NCBI RefSeq assembly: GCF_038087665.1
Contig: NZ_CP149925.1
Span: 771,455-835,454, forward strand
Direction of reading: 5' to 3'
Source: Gallaecimonas sp. GXIMD4217
Lineage (GTDB): Bacteria; Pseudomonadota; Gammaproteobacteria; Enterobacterales; Gallaecimonadaceae
DNA: 64,000 bases
The position numbers and the translations under genes were made by a program. Below are positions 29,007 through 36,986 of the stretch, one piece after another (the stretch's first letter is position 1; the number at the start of each line of letters is the position of its first letter). Under the pieces are notes generated by a model that made no database searches, was not told the origin of the DNA, and saw nothing but the letters and a program-made list of their open reading frames with translations.

Positions 29007-29033
29007 AAAGCGGCCCTGGGGCCGCTTTTTTAT
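29007..29033 (+). terminator. Terminator of the RND operon, invaded by the insertion sequence
   Basis: AAAGCGGCCC / GGGCCGCTTT stem, two-base loop, followed by a T-run. The insertion element sits immediately after the TTTTTTAT of this terminator and has duplicated it. Confidence 0.88.
29026..29033 (+). repeat. Left copy of the 8-bp target-site duplication (TTTTTTAT)
   Basis: Identical to 30327-30334 on the other side of the element. Eight bases is the usual duplication length for ISL3-family elements. Confidence 0.9.
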
Positions 29034-29064
29034 GGTTCTTCGCACATTAGCGGGGAATAGATGT

Positions 29065-29128
29065 GAAAACGGCTGGATAGGTTATTGTGATGTCGCCAAA
29101 CAAAGACACTAACCAACCAGCCGTTTTC
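29065..29128 (+). repeat. 12-bp inverted repeat in the transposase leader
   Basis: GAAAACGGCTGG (29065-29076) and CCAGCCGTTTTC (29117-29128) are perfect complements. The right arm ends one base before the transposase ATG. RNA reading in from outside would fold and hide the start site; RNA started between the arms would not. Confidence 0.75.
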
Positions 29129-29129
29129 G

Positions 29130-30323
29130 ATGTCGCAGCTTACCCTTCCGTTCGAGCTGTGGGAAGGCTTTAGCCCCGACCACATAGAGCAACACGACCA
29201 ACATCTCACCATTCACCTCAGCCCCAATCGCCCGCCCTGCTGTCGTTGCGGCAAGCTGGCCCAAGCCGTCCACGACACCACCTGGAGAACGGTCGCCGAT
29301 CGCGCACTGATGGACCATACCGTGACCCTCAAGGTGCCGGTGCGACGGCTTAACTGCCATCAGTGCGGCCGAGGGACCGAACACATCTCCTGGCTGCGTC
29401 CCTTCGCCCGTTTGAGCTGCCGTCTGGAACGCTACGCCGAACGCCTACTGGCGTTACTGCCGGTCAAGCAGGTCGGTGAACTGCTGGGGCTGCACTGGCA
29501 CACCGTGAAGGCCATCGACAAGCGCCGCCTGCAGCGGCAGGTCACCGAGCCCGACTGGTCCCGGTTGCGACGACTGGTCATGGATGAGTTCGCCCTGTTC
29601 AAGGGCCACCGCTACGCCACCGTCATCGCCGATGCGGATACCCACCAGGTGTTGTGGATAGGCGAGGGACGCAGTCGCCGCAGCATCCGGCCCTTCTTCG
29701 AGCGGCTAGGCGAACGCTGTCAGCAGATCGAGGCCGTGGCGATGGACATGAACACCGCCTTCGATCTGGAGGTGCAGGCGCATTGCCCCAACGCCAGGGT
29801 GGTCTACGACCTGTTCCATGTGGTGGCCAAGTATGGCCGGGAGGTGATTGACCGGGTGCGGCTCGACTGTGCCAAGGCCCAGGGCACCGAGCAGCAGGCC
29901 CGCCGTCATATCAAGCGTAGCCGCTGGGTGTTGCTCAAAAACGAGGGCAATCTCAATGACAAGGAACGTGGCCGCCTCGAAGCCTTGCTGGCCGCCAACC
30001 GTGATCTGATGGTGGTCTACGTGCTCAAGGAGCAGTTGAAGGCGCTGTGGTACTGCCGCGATGAGCAAACGGCCCATCGCCAATGGCGGCTCTGGTGGCA
30101 GCAGGTGGAGGAAAGTGGCATCGCGCCGCTGTTGCAGTTCGCCCGTAAGCTAAAACCCTACTTGCCAGGGATAGTCGCTTCCGCCAGCTATCCCCTCCAT
30201 ACCTGCCGGCTGGAGGGGATGAACAACAAAATCAAACTGATGAAGCGGATGGCTTATGGCTATCGGGATCTGGAGTACTTCTTCCTGAAGATAAAAGCCG
30301 CCTTCCCCGGAGATCCGCGATGA
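29130..30323 (+). CDS. ISL3-family transposase
   Basis: 397 residues. N-terminal zinc-ribbon pairs (CCRCGK and NCHQCGR), then an HTH-like region and the DDE nuclease. Candidate catalytic acids are D in LVMDEFALFKGHRYATV, D in VAMDMNTAFD and E in CRLEGMNNKIKLMKR. VVYDLFHVVAKYGREVIDRVR is characteristic of ISL3 transposases. Full length and uninterrupted, so probably active. No clear ribosome site precedes the ATG, which abuts the right arm of a leader hairpin. Confidence 0.93.
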   Translation: MSQLTLPFELWEGFSPDHIEQHDQHLTIHLSPNRPPCCRCGKLAQAVHDTTWRTVADRALMDHTVTLKVPVRRLNCHQCGRGTEHISWLRPFARLSCRLERYAERLLALLPVKQVGELLGLHWHTVKAIDKRRLQRQVTEPDWSRLRRLVMDEFALFKGHRYATVIADADTHQVLWIGEGRSRRSIRPFFERLGERCQQIEAVAMDMNTAFDLEVQAHCPNARVVYDLFHVVAKYGREVIDRVRLDCAKAQGTEQQARRHIKRSRWVLLKNEGNLNDKERGRLEALLAANRDLMVVYVLKEQLKALWYCRDEQTAHRQWRLWWQQVEESGIAPLLQFARKLKPYLPGIVASASYPLHTCRLEGMNNKIKLMKRMAYGYRDLEYFFLKIKAAFPGDPR

Positions 30324-30326
30324 ACC

Positions 30327-30334
30327 TTTTTTAT
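30327..30334 (+). repeat. Right copy of the 8-bp target-site duplication (TTTTTTAT)
   Basis: Direct repeat of 29026-29033, directly after the right inverted repeat. Confidence 0.9.
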
Positions 30335-30460
30335 TGGCCGGGCATGATCGGGATCAAGTCAAACCGGTAAAAGATTAAAGAAGCGTATGGCGAACCATTC
30401 TCAATTAGATTAATATGCGCCCCGTCCAAGAACACATAACGATCTTTTTTGGAGAGAACC

Positions 30461-31663
30461 ATGTTCAAGAAGGCGCTGCTCGCTGCCGCCGTTGCCACCG
30501 CCGCAACAGGTGTACAAGCCAAAACCCCGACTCTGGAAGAACTCTACGAGCTGGTCCAGGCCCAGCAGGCCGAGATCCAGCGCCTGAAGGGTCAGCTGGG
30601 TGAAACCGAAGCCAAGGTCGAGAAGACCGACGCCAAGGTCGAGGCCACCGCCGACGCCCTGGAGAAGGGCACCGGCTCCTACGCCGCCAACGATGGCGCC
30701 TGGTACAACAAGACCAGCCTGGGTGGCTATGGTGAGCACCACTACAACCACTTCGACAGCGATTCCGGCAAGACCGACCAGGTCGACGCCCACCGCTTCG
30801 TGCTGTTCGTTGGCCACGAGTTCAACGACAAGCTGCGTTTCTTCTCCGAGCTGGAGCTTGAGCACTCCCTGTCCGGCGAAGGCAAGCCCGGCGAGGTTGA
30901 GCTGGAGCAGGCCTACATCGAGTACGACTTCGCCCAGAACCACAGCGCCCAGATCGGTCAGTTCCTGATCCCGGTCGGCATCATCAACGAAACCCACGAG
31001 CCGGACACCTTCTACGGTGTTGAGCGCAACAACGTCGAGAAGAACATCATCCCCGCCACCTGGTGGGAAACCGGTGTCCAGGTCAAGGGCGAGCTGGCCC
31101 CCGGCCTGAGCTATAACCTGGCCGTGCACTCCGGCCTGGCCACCGACGACGCCGGCAAGATCCGCGGCGGTCGCCAGAAGTCCGCCAAGGCCAACGCCGA
31201 GGACTTCGCCTACACCGGTCGCATCAAGTACACCGGTATCCAGGGCCTGGAGCTGGCCGCCACCGTCCAGTACCAGGAAGACGTGACCCAGGATCTGTTC
31301 GGCCAGAACGACGCCATGCTCTATGAAGCCCATGCCGTCTACCAGTTCGACGCCTTCAAGTTCACCGGCCTGTGGGCCAAGTGGGACATCGACGGCCTGA
31401 GCTTCGAAGACGCCGGCCGTGACGAGCAGGAAGGCTGGTACGTCGAAGGCGCCTACAAGGTCACCGACAAGCTGGGCCTGTTCGTTCGCGAAAGCGCCTG
31501 GGACAACAACGCCGGCAACAGCGCCGACACCGAGACCCGCCAGTTCGACTACGGTATCAACTACTGGCTGGCCGACAACGTGGTCCTGAAGGCCGACGTT
31601 GCCAACCAGCGCGGCGCCGGCAAGGCCGATGCCTTCAACCTGGGTGTGGGCTGGTCCTTCTAA
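30461..31663 (+). CDS. Outer membrane porin with N-terminal coiled coil (OprO/OprP-like)
   Basis: 400 residues. Signal peptide (1-24, cut after GVQA) is followed by a coiled coil (about 28-70: EELYELVQAQQAEIQRLKGQL). A 16-strand-type beta-barrel comes next, with VDAHRFVLFVGHEFNDKLRFFSELELEH and IEYDFAQNHSAQIGQFLIPVG, and it ends in a C-terminal Phe (GVGWSF), the usual BAM signal. ATG at 30461 has GGAGAG upstream. The strong codon bias suggests high expression. Substrate unknown: phosphate-selective porin homology is a family label, not proof. It is followed by an FMN-binding protein and a PepSY membrane protein. Confidence 0.88.
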   Translation: MFKKALLAAAVATAATGVQAKTPTLEELYELVQAQQAEIQRLKGQLGETEAKVEKTDAKVEATADALEKGTGSYAANDGAWYNKTSLGGYGEHHYNHFDSDSGKTDQVDAHRFVLFVGHEFNDKLRFFSELELEHSLSGEGKPGEVELEQAYIEYDFAQNHSAQIGQFLIPVGIINETHEPDTFYGVERNNVEKNIIPATWWETGVQVKGELAPGLSYNLAVHSGLATDDAGKIRGGRQKSAKANAEDFAYTGRIKYTGIQGLELAATVQYQEDVTQDLFGQNDAMLYEAHAVYQFDAFKFTGLWAKWDIDGLSFEDAGRDEQEGWYVEGAYKVTDKLGLFVRESAWDNNAGNSADTETRQFDYGINYWLADNVVLKADVANQRGAGKADAFNLGVGWSF

Positions 31664-31688
31664 GGTCTGGTACCTTAGGCTGATAACG

Positions 31689-31715
31689 AAAAGGGCGCCG
31701 TGGCGCCCTTTTTTT
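31689..31715 (+). terminator. Terminator after the porin gene
   Basis: AAAAGGGCGCC / GGCGCCCTTTT with a two-base loop and a longer T-run. The next gene starts 15 bases later, so some read-through is likely or a second promoter is used. Confidence 0.85.
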
Positions 31716-31729
31716 CGATGAGGAGTCCC

Positions 31730-32278
31730 ATGCGTACCGTTCTGTTGTTATGCCTGGCCCTGGCGGCCGGTGGCGCCTGGGCCCAGAAGGGCCGTTACCT
31801 GACCCTGCCCCAGTTCCTGGACAGGGCCTTCGCCGGCCAGAGCCACCAGGCCGATACCCTGTGGATCCAGGACGACTGGCGCCCCGAGATGGAGCGCATC
31901 CTCGACCACAGGTTCAGCCGCCTGCGGGTCCGCTACTGGCGCGCCGAGCGGCGCAGCGCCTGGATCTTCGACGAGATCGGCAAGGAGCAGCCCATCACCA
32001 TAGGGGTGGTGGTGGACGGCGGCCGTATCGACTCGGTGCAGATCCTCGAGTTCCGGGAGAGCCGGGGCGGCGAAGTGCGCTACCCCTTCTTTACCGATCA
32101 GTTCAGGGGCCTGTCCCTTGTTGCCGCGGAAAAAAATCGTAAACTGAGCGACAACATAGACGGCATCACGGGTGCCACCCTGTCGGTCAGCGCCGTGACC
32201 CGGGTGGCCACCCTGGCCCTGTACCTGCACGAGAAGGCTTTCCCATCAGCAAGCGAAACCCCTCCAACGGCCAACTGA
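31730..32278 (+). CDS. Exported FMN-binding domain protein
   Basis: 182 residues. Signal peptide (1-19, cut after GAWAQ). The FMN-binding domain has the flavinylation motif DGITGATLS: in this family ApbE attaches FMN to the threonine of the (S/T)GAT motif. PITIGVVVDGGRIDSVQILEFRESRG is the usual upstream strand pattern. It would carry electrons in the periplasm as a covalent flavoprotein. ATG at 31730 has AGGAG upstream. Its 3' end overlaps the PepSY gene by 34 bases when that gene is read from its likely true start. Confidence 0.87.
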   Translation: MRTVLLLCLALAAGGAWAQKGRYLTLPQFLDRAFAGQSHQADTLWIQDDWRPEMERILDHRFSRLRVRYWRAERRSAWIFDEIGKEQPITIGVVVDGGRIDSVQILEFRESRGGEVRYPFFTDQFRGLSLVAAEKNRKLSDNIDGITGATLSVSAVTRVATLALYLHEKAFPSASETPPTAN

Positions 32279-33003
32279 AGCGCCTGTTCTGGCGCTGGCA
32301 CCGCCGCACCGGCCTGGTGGCGGCGCTCTTTGCGCTGCTCTTCGCCGTCACCGGCCTGGCCCTCAACCATACCGAGCGCCTGGGGCTGGCCGACAGCGAG
32401 CTGGGCCACGGCCTTGTCAGCCGCCATCTCTACGGCATCCAGGCGCCCGAGATCAGCGCCTTCGAGGCCGGCGGCCACTGGTTGCTGCAGGCCGGCACAG
32501 AGCAGCTTTACCTGGACGGCCGGCCCCTGGGCCAGTGCCACGCCCTCAAGGGCGCCCAGCTTAAGGACGGCCAACTGGTGCTGGCCTGCGAAGATCGCCT
32601 CTTTCTCTACCGCCTTGGCGATGTGCCGGTGCTGCTGGACGAGCTGGACGCCAACTTCGGCCTGCCGGTGCCGGTGCAGGCCCTGGGCCGGGCCGGCGGC
32701 GATATCGCCCTCTGGGCCCAGGGCAGGCACTGGCTGCTGGACCTGGATAGCCTGAGCCTGGCCGAGACCGAACGCCAGGCCCACTGGCAGTCGCCGAGTC
32801 CGGCGCCGGCCCGGCTGCTGGCGGGCCTATCCCTGCCCACCGGCATCACCGTGGAGCGGTTGCTGCTGGATCTGCACAGCGGCCGCCTGCTTGGCCTGTC
32901 CGGGGTGCTGGTGATGGATCTGATGGCCCTGGCGCTGATCTTCCTGGCCGGATCCGGTATTTACCTGTGGTGGCAGAGCCGCAGCAAGAAACGCCGCCGC
33001 TGA
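32245..33003 (+). CDS. PepSY-associated membrane protein, apparently starting at ATC
   Basis: 252 residues from ATC at 32245, which has GAGAAGG seven bases before it. The first conventional start (GTG at 32317) would remove the conserved LFWRWHRRTGLVAALFA that opens the first membrane helix of this family. No ATG, GTG or TTG was found in frame between about 32160 and 32317. One N-terminal helix (about 18-40), a periplasmic PepSY-like domain, and a C-terminal helix (about 222-245) with a basic tail SKKRRR. It probably passes electrons to the FMN-binding protein before it. Confidence 0.75.
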   Translation: MSKRNPSNGQLKRLFWRWHRRTGLVAALFALLFAVTGLALNHTERLGLADSELGHGLVSRHLYGIQAPEISAFEAGGHWLLQAGTEQLYLDGRPLGQCHALKGAQLKDGQLVLACEDRLFLYRLGDVPVLLDELDANFGLPVPVQALGRAGGDIALWAQGRHWLLDLDSLSLAETERQAHWQSPSPAPARLLAGLSLPTGITVERLLLDLHSGRLLGLSGVLVMDLMALALIFLAGSGIYLWWQSRSKKRRR

Positions 33004-33021
33004 GGCGGCCTGGAGCAAGTG

Positions 33022-33825
33022 ATGATCAAAGTAGCTGTCTTGGGCGCCAACGGCCGCATGGGCCGGGCCCTGATCAAGGCCCTGGCCGATGCCGAGGGCG
33101 CCGAGCTGGGCGCCGCCCTGGTCCGTCCCGGCCATCCGTTGCTGGGCCAGGATGCCGGCCTGGTGGTGGGCCTCGAGGCCCTGGGCGTGCCGCTCAGCGA
33201 CTCCCTGGCGGCGGTGGCGGGTCGGGTGGATCTGGTGGTGGACTTCACCTCCCCGGAGCACAGCCCTGTCATCGCCCGGGACTGCGCCGACCTGGGCCTG
33301 GCCCTGGTGGTGGGCACCACGGGCCTGAGCGAGGCACAGCAGGCCGAGCTGCGCGCCGCCGCCGAGCGCATTCCGCTGGTGTTCGCCCCCAACATGAGTG
33401 TCGGCGTCAACCTGCTGCTGGGGCTGGTGGAGCTGGCCGCCCAGGTGCTGGGGGACAGCGTCGACGTGGAGATCATCGAGGCCCACCACAGGCACAAGAA
33501 GGATGCCCCCTCAGGCACCGCCCTGGCCCTGGGCCAGGCCGCCGCCAAGGCCCTGGGCCGTGACCTTGGGCAATGCGCCGTCTATGGCCGCGAAGGCATC
33601 ACCGGCGAGCGGGACAGGGAGACCATCGGCTTTGCCACTGTGCGCGGCGGCGACATCATCGGCGAGCACACCGTCCTCTACGCCGGCGACGGCGAGCGCC
33701 TGGAGCTGAGCCACAGGGCCCACCACAGGGACACCTTCGCCACCGGCGCCGTGCGCGCCGCCCTCTGGCTGACTGGCCGGGAGCCCGGCTTCTACGACAT
33801 GAAGGATGTGCTGGGGCTGCGCTGA
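33022..33825 (+). CDS. dapB: 4-hydroxy-tetrahydrodipicolinate reductase
   Basis: 267 residues. Reduces the product of DapA in lysine and diaminopimelate synthesis, using NAD(P)H. Nucleotide loop VAVLGANGRMGR at the N-terminus, VVGTTGLSEAQQ, APNMSVGVNLLL, and the catalytic segment IIEAHHRHKKDAPSGTAL with its essential Lys. The C-terminal tetramer region has RVGD-type AVRAALWLTGREPGFYDM. ATG at 33022 fits GGAG at -6; GTG at 33019 is too close to it. In relatives dapB adjoins carA; here 13 kb separates them. Confidence 0.97.
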   Translation: MIKVAVLGANGRMGRALIKALADAEGAELGAALVRPGHPLLGQDAGLVVGLEALGVPLSDSLAAVAGRVDLVVDFTSPEHSPVIARDCADLGLALVVGTTGLSEAQQAELRAAAERIPLVFAPNMSVGVNLLLGLVELAAQVLGDSVDVEIIEAHHRHKKDAPSGTALALGQAAAKALGRDLGQCAVYGREGITGERDRETIGFATVRGGDIIGEHTVLYAGDGERLELSHRAHHRDTFATGAVRAALWLTGREPGFYDMKDVLGLR

Positions 33826-33854
33826 GGTTAACCTTCGCGTCAACTCCAAGCTTT

Positions 33855-33879
33855 GGCCAGGCCCCCGCCTGGCCTTTTT
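33855..33879 (+). terminator. Terminator after dapB
   Basis: GGCCAGGC / GCCTGGCC stem with a four-base loop, followed by TTTTT. Confidence 0.9.
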
Positions 33880-33929
33880 GATCGGTACGAAAAGGGTGAT
33901 CTGGGTTACAGGAATTTTACATTGCCCCT

Positions 33930-33944
33930 TTGAATACGTATGCA
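33930..33944 (+). promoter_or_regulatory. Operator site 3 (TTGAATACGTATGCA), TonB receptor operon
   Basis: Same 15 bases as the site before the permease gene, again followed by ATTGTGG after four bases. It lies about 125 bases before the TonB receptor ATG. A second shared element, CATTACGTAAACG, is at 34001-34013. Confidence 0.85.
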
Positions 33945-34066
33945 ATGCATTGTGGCGCCAAAAACCTATTCAGTACCATCCGATCCGGGTCGTGGCTTCC
34001 CATTACGTAAACGAGAAAATTTAACAAAAGCCGCCTAACAACACTGACAACTTTGGGGGTATTCGG

Positions 34067-36919
34067 ATGGCACACTTCAAGCCCAGCCTGCTGTCTCTGG
34101 CACTGGCGGCGACCGGCATGACCATGGTCACGCTGCCGGCGCAAACCTTTGCACAGGAAGACGCGGCCCAGCCGGCTCAGGCCCAGGACGCCGATAAGAA
34201 GGCCGACAAGAAGCGCGAGGAAGAGAACGTCGAGGTCATCGAGGTCACCGGCTTCCGCGCCAGTCTGCAGCGTTCCCAGGCCCTGAAGCAGACCAATACC
34301 TCCGTGGTGGAGGCCATCTCCGCCGAAGACATCGGCAAGCTGCCCGATTCCAGTATCGCCGAATCCATTGCCCGCCTGCCCGGCCTGGCCGCCCAGCGCC
34401 TGGACGGCCGTGCCAGCTCCATCTCCATCCGCGGCCTGGGTGAGGATTTCAGCACCACCACCCTGAACGGCCGGGAGCAGGTCTCCATCGGCGACAACAG
34501 GGGCGTGGAGATGGATCTCTACCCGTCCGAGATCATGAACGCTGTGGTGGTCTACAAGACCCCGGATGCCTCCCTGACCAGCCAGGGCATTGGCGGCACC
34601 ATAGACCTGCAGACCGTTCGCCCCCTCAAGCAGGGTGACCAGAGCCTGTCCCTGTCCCTGCGCGGCGAGCACAACGACATCGGCAAGCTCAATGCCGACG
34701 GCGAAGACACCGGCTGGCGCTCCAGCCTGGCCTACATCGACCAGTTCGCCGACGACCGCGTCGGCCTGGCCCTGGCCGTGGCCCATATGGAGTCCCCCAA
34801 CAACGAAGAGCGCTGGAACGCCTGGGGCTACCCCCAGACCGCCGACGGCCAGTTCATCCTGGGTGGCGCCAAGCCCTTCGTGCGCTCCAGCGAGCTGACC
34901 CGCGATACCTTCATGGGTGTGCTGGAGCTGGCCCCCACAGAGGATCTGCACCTGACCCTGGACGCCCTGTACATCGACTTCAAGGACGAGAAGATCCTGC
35001 GCGGCATCGAGATCCCGGCCCAGTGGGGCGTCTGGGACGGCGACAGCTTCGCCGACAACGTGGCCATACTGGAGAGCCAGGGCGACTTCGTCACCCGCGG
35101 CCTTATCGAGGGCGTGCGCCCTGTGGTGCGCAACGATTTTGAGGCGCGTGACGCCGAGCTCAATTCCTTCGGCCTCAACCTCGAGTACAACCTGGGCGAC
35201 GACTGGCTGCTGGCAGGCGACGCCAGCTACTCCAAGGTCGAGCGCGAGATCTTCAGCCTGGAGTCCTATGCCGGCACCGGCCGCGGCAACGCCAACGGCC
35301 AGGCCGACAACATCGGCTTCACCCTCAACGAGGGCGCCCGTGGCGTCATGTTCGACCCCGAGCTGGACTACAGCGACGCCGACCTGATCCTGATGGGCGG
35401 CCCCCTGAGCTGGGGTGGCGGCAACCCGCTGCACGGTGCCGACGACGACCAGGACGGCTTCCTGAACCGGCCGGAAGTGGACGACGAGCTGAGCGCCCTG
35501 CGCCTGAGCGCCGAGCGCTTCCTGGACCATGACACCTTCTCCAGCATCGAGTTCGGCGCCCATTACAGCGATCGCGAGAAGGAGCGCCGCGACAACGGCT
35601 TCTTCCTGACCCTCAAGGACTACCCGGCCATGCTGGCCGTGCCCGAGCAGTACCGGGTCGGCGACACCTCCCTGGCCTTCATCGGCATGGGTGACATGCT
35701 CAGCTACGACGCCAAGGCCTTCTTCGACGACGGCAACTACATCGTCACCAGCGAAGGCGATACCGCCACCGGCCGTGCCGTCAACTCCTGGCGCGTGCAG
35801 GAGAAGGTCACCACCGCCTATGTGAAGGCCAACATCGACGCCATGTGGTTCGACCTGCCGGTACGAGGCAACCTGGGCCTGCAGATGGTACACACCGACC
35901 AGAGCTCCGTGGGTAACGCCGCCACCACGGTGGACGGCAAGGTCGAGGTGCAGCAGGTCGAGCGTGGCGACAGCTACACCGAGTACCTGCCCAGCCTGAA
36001 CCTGAGCTTCGAGGTGGCCGACAGCCAGTGGGTACGCCTGGGCGCCTCCCGTACCCTGGCCCGCTCGCGCATGGATCGCATGAACGCCAGCTTCGGCTAC
36101 GGCTTCAATTCCATGGCCAACAACCCCAACGCCACCGTGTTCACCTCCCCCTGGGGCGGTGGCGGCGGCAACCCACAGCTTCGCCCCTATATCGCCAACC
36201 AGTTCGACCTCACCTATGAGAACTACTTCAGTTCCCAGGGTTATGTGGCCGCGGCCCTGTTCTACAAGGACCTGCGCAACTGGCAGTTCAACGTGCCCCG
36301 CGTCTACGACTTCTCCGACGTGACCCCGCCGGGCAACGAAGTGCCGGTCATCAACCAGGGCCTGGTCAGCACCTGGGAGAACACCGACGGCGGCTACGTC
36401 AAGGGTGCGGAATTCACCGCCTCCCTGCCCGGCGAGCTGGTCAGCGACGCCCTGGAAGGCTTCGGTGCCATCCTCAGCGCCACCTTCATCGACAGCGCCG
36501 TGTCCTTCGACTACATCTCCGCCTACGACGACCAGGGCAACGCCACCACCAGCAGTGTCGACGTCGAGGTGCCCGGCCTGTCCAGGCGGATCTACAACGC
36601 CACCTTCTTCTACGAGAAGGCCGGCTTCCAGCTGCGCACCAGCATGCGCAAGCGCAGCGACTTCAACGGTGAGGTGTACGACATCTCCTTCACCCGCAAG
36701 CCGGTCCGGGTCCAGGGCGACACCGTCTGGGACGCCCAGATCAGCTACGACTTTGCCGAATCCGGCATTGACTCCCTGGATGGCCTGACCGTCACCTTCC
36801 AGGCCCAGAACCTCACCGACGAGGAGTTCGTCACCGCCGTCCATGGCGACGACCGCCAGGTGCGCGACTTCCAGGTGTTTGGTCGCAACTTCCTGCTTGG
36901 CCTGAACTACAAGTTCTAA
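34067..36919 (+). CDS. TonB-dependent receptor, probable maltodextrin transporter
   Basis: 950 residues. Signal peptide (about 1-29, cut after TFAQ), an acidic/basic linker, then a TonB box-like VEVIEVTG near residue 57. The plug domain (about 65-190) has SISIRGLGEDFSTTTLNGRE. The 22-strand barrel ends in a terminal Phe (LLGLNYKF). The long type with VVEAISAEDIGKLPDSSIAESIARLPGL is common in Caulobacter, Xanthomonas and Alteromonadales carbohydrate loci. It heads an operon with a halogenase-like flavoprotein and three glycosidases, and carries operator site 3, so dextrin import is the best guess. Confidence 0.9.
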   Translation: MAHFKPSLLSLALAATGMTMVTLPAQTFAQEDAAQPAQAQDADKKADKKREEENVEVIEVTGFRASLQRSQALKQTNTSVVEAISAEDIGKLPDSSIAESIARLPGLAAQRLDGRASSISIRGLGEDFSTTTLNGREQVSIGDNRGVEMDLYPSEIMNAVVVYKTPDASLTSQGIGGTIDLQTVRPLKQGDQSLSLSLRGEHNDIGKLNADGEDTGWRSSLAYIDQFADDRVGLALAVAHMESPNNEERWNAWGYPQTADGQFILGGAKPFVRSSELTRDTFMGVLELAPTEDLHLTLDALYIDFKDEKILRGIEIPAQWGVWDGDSFADNVAILESQGDFVTRGLIEGVRPVVRNDFEARDAELNSFGLNLEYNLGDDWLLAGDASYSKVEREIFSLESYAGTGRGNANGQADNIGFTLNEGARGVMFDPELDYSDADLILMGGPLSWGGGNPLHGADDDQDGFLNRPEVDDELSALRLSAERFLDHDTFSSIEFGAHYSDREKERRDNGFFLTLKDYPAMLAVPEQYRVGDTSLAFIGMGDMLSYDAKAFFDDGNYIVTSEGDTATGRAVNSWRVQEKVTTAYVKANIDAMWFDLPVRGNLGLQMVHTDQSSVGNAATTVDGKVEVQQVERGDSYTEYLPSLNLSFEVADSQWVRLGASRTLARSRMDRMNASFGYGFNSMANNPNATVFTSPWGGGGGNPQLRPYIANQFDLTYENYFSSQGYVAAALFYKDLRNWQFNVPRVYDFSDVTPPGNEVPVINQGLVSTWENTDGGYVKGAEFTASLPGELVSDALEGFGAILSATFIDSAVSFDYISAYDDQGNATTSSVDVEVPGLSRRIYNATFFYEKAGFQLRTSMRKRSDFNGEVYDISFTRKPVRVQGDTVWDAQISYDFAESGIDSLDGLTVTFQAQNLTDEEFVTAVHGDDRQVRDFQVFGRNFLLGLNYKF

Positions 36920-36937
36920 CACCAGGCGTCTGAGCAC

Positions 36938-36975
36938 TACCCCTGTGAAACGCCGTTTTGCAGGGGTATTTTTTT
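36938..36975 (+). terminator. Leaky terminator between the receptor and halogenase-like genes
   Basis: TACCCCTG / CAGGGGTA outer stem with an inner AAAC/GTTT stem, followed by a T-run. The next gene's AGGAGG starts inside the end of the T-run. It probably lowers transcription of the enzymes relative to the receptor. Confidence 0.8.
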
Positions 36976-36986
36976 AGGAGGTGAAG

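Larger units (their letters stand above)
29034..30326 (+). mobile_element. ISL3-family insertion sequence, 1293 bp, complete
   Basis: Terminal inverted repeats GGTTCTTCGCACATTAGCGG... (29034-29056) and GGTTCATCGCGGATCTCCGG... (reverse complement of 30304-30326) match at 17 of 23 positions. One transposase gene fills the element and its stop codon lies inside the right repeat. An intact 8-bp TTTTTTAT duplication flanks it, so the insertion is recent and unrearranged. It landed in the T-run of the RND terminator and disrupts no gene. Confidence 0.93.

Noticed and set aside
30388-30420. A/T-rich CATTCTCAATTAGATTAAT before the porin, first taken for a Fur box
   Set aside because: Alignment to the 19-base Fur consensus gives too few matches in any register. 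It is kept only as the likely -10 region.
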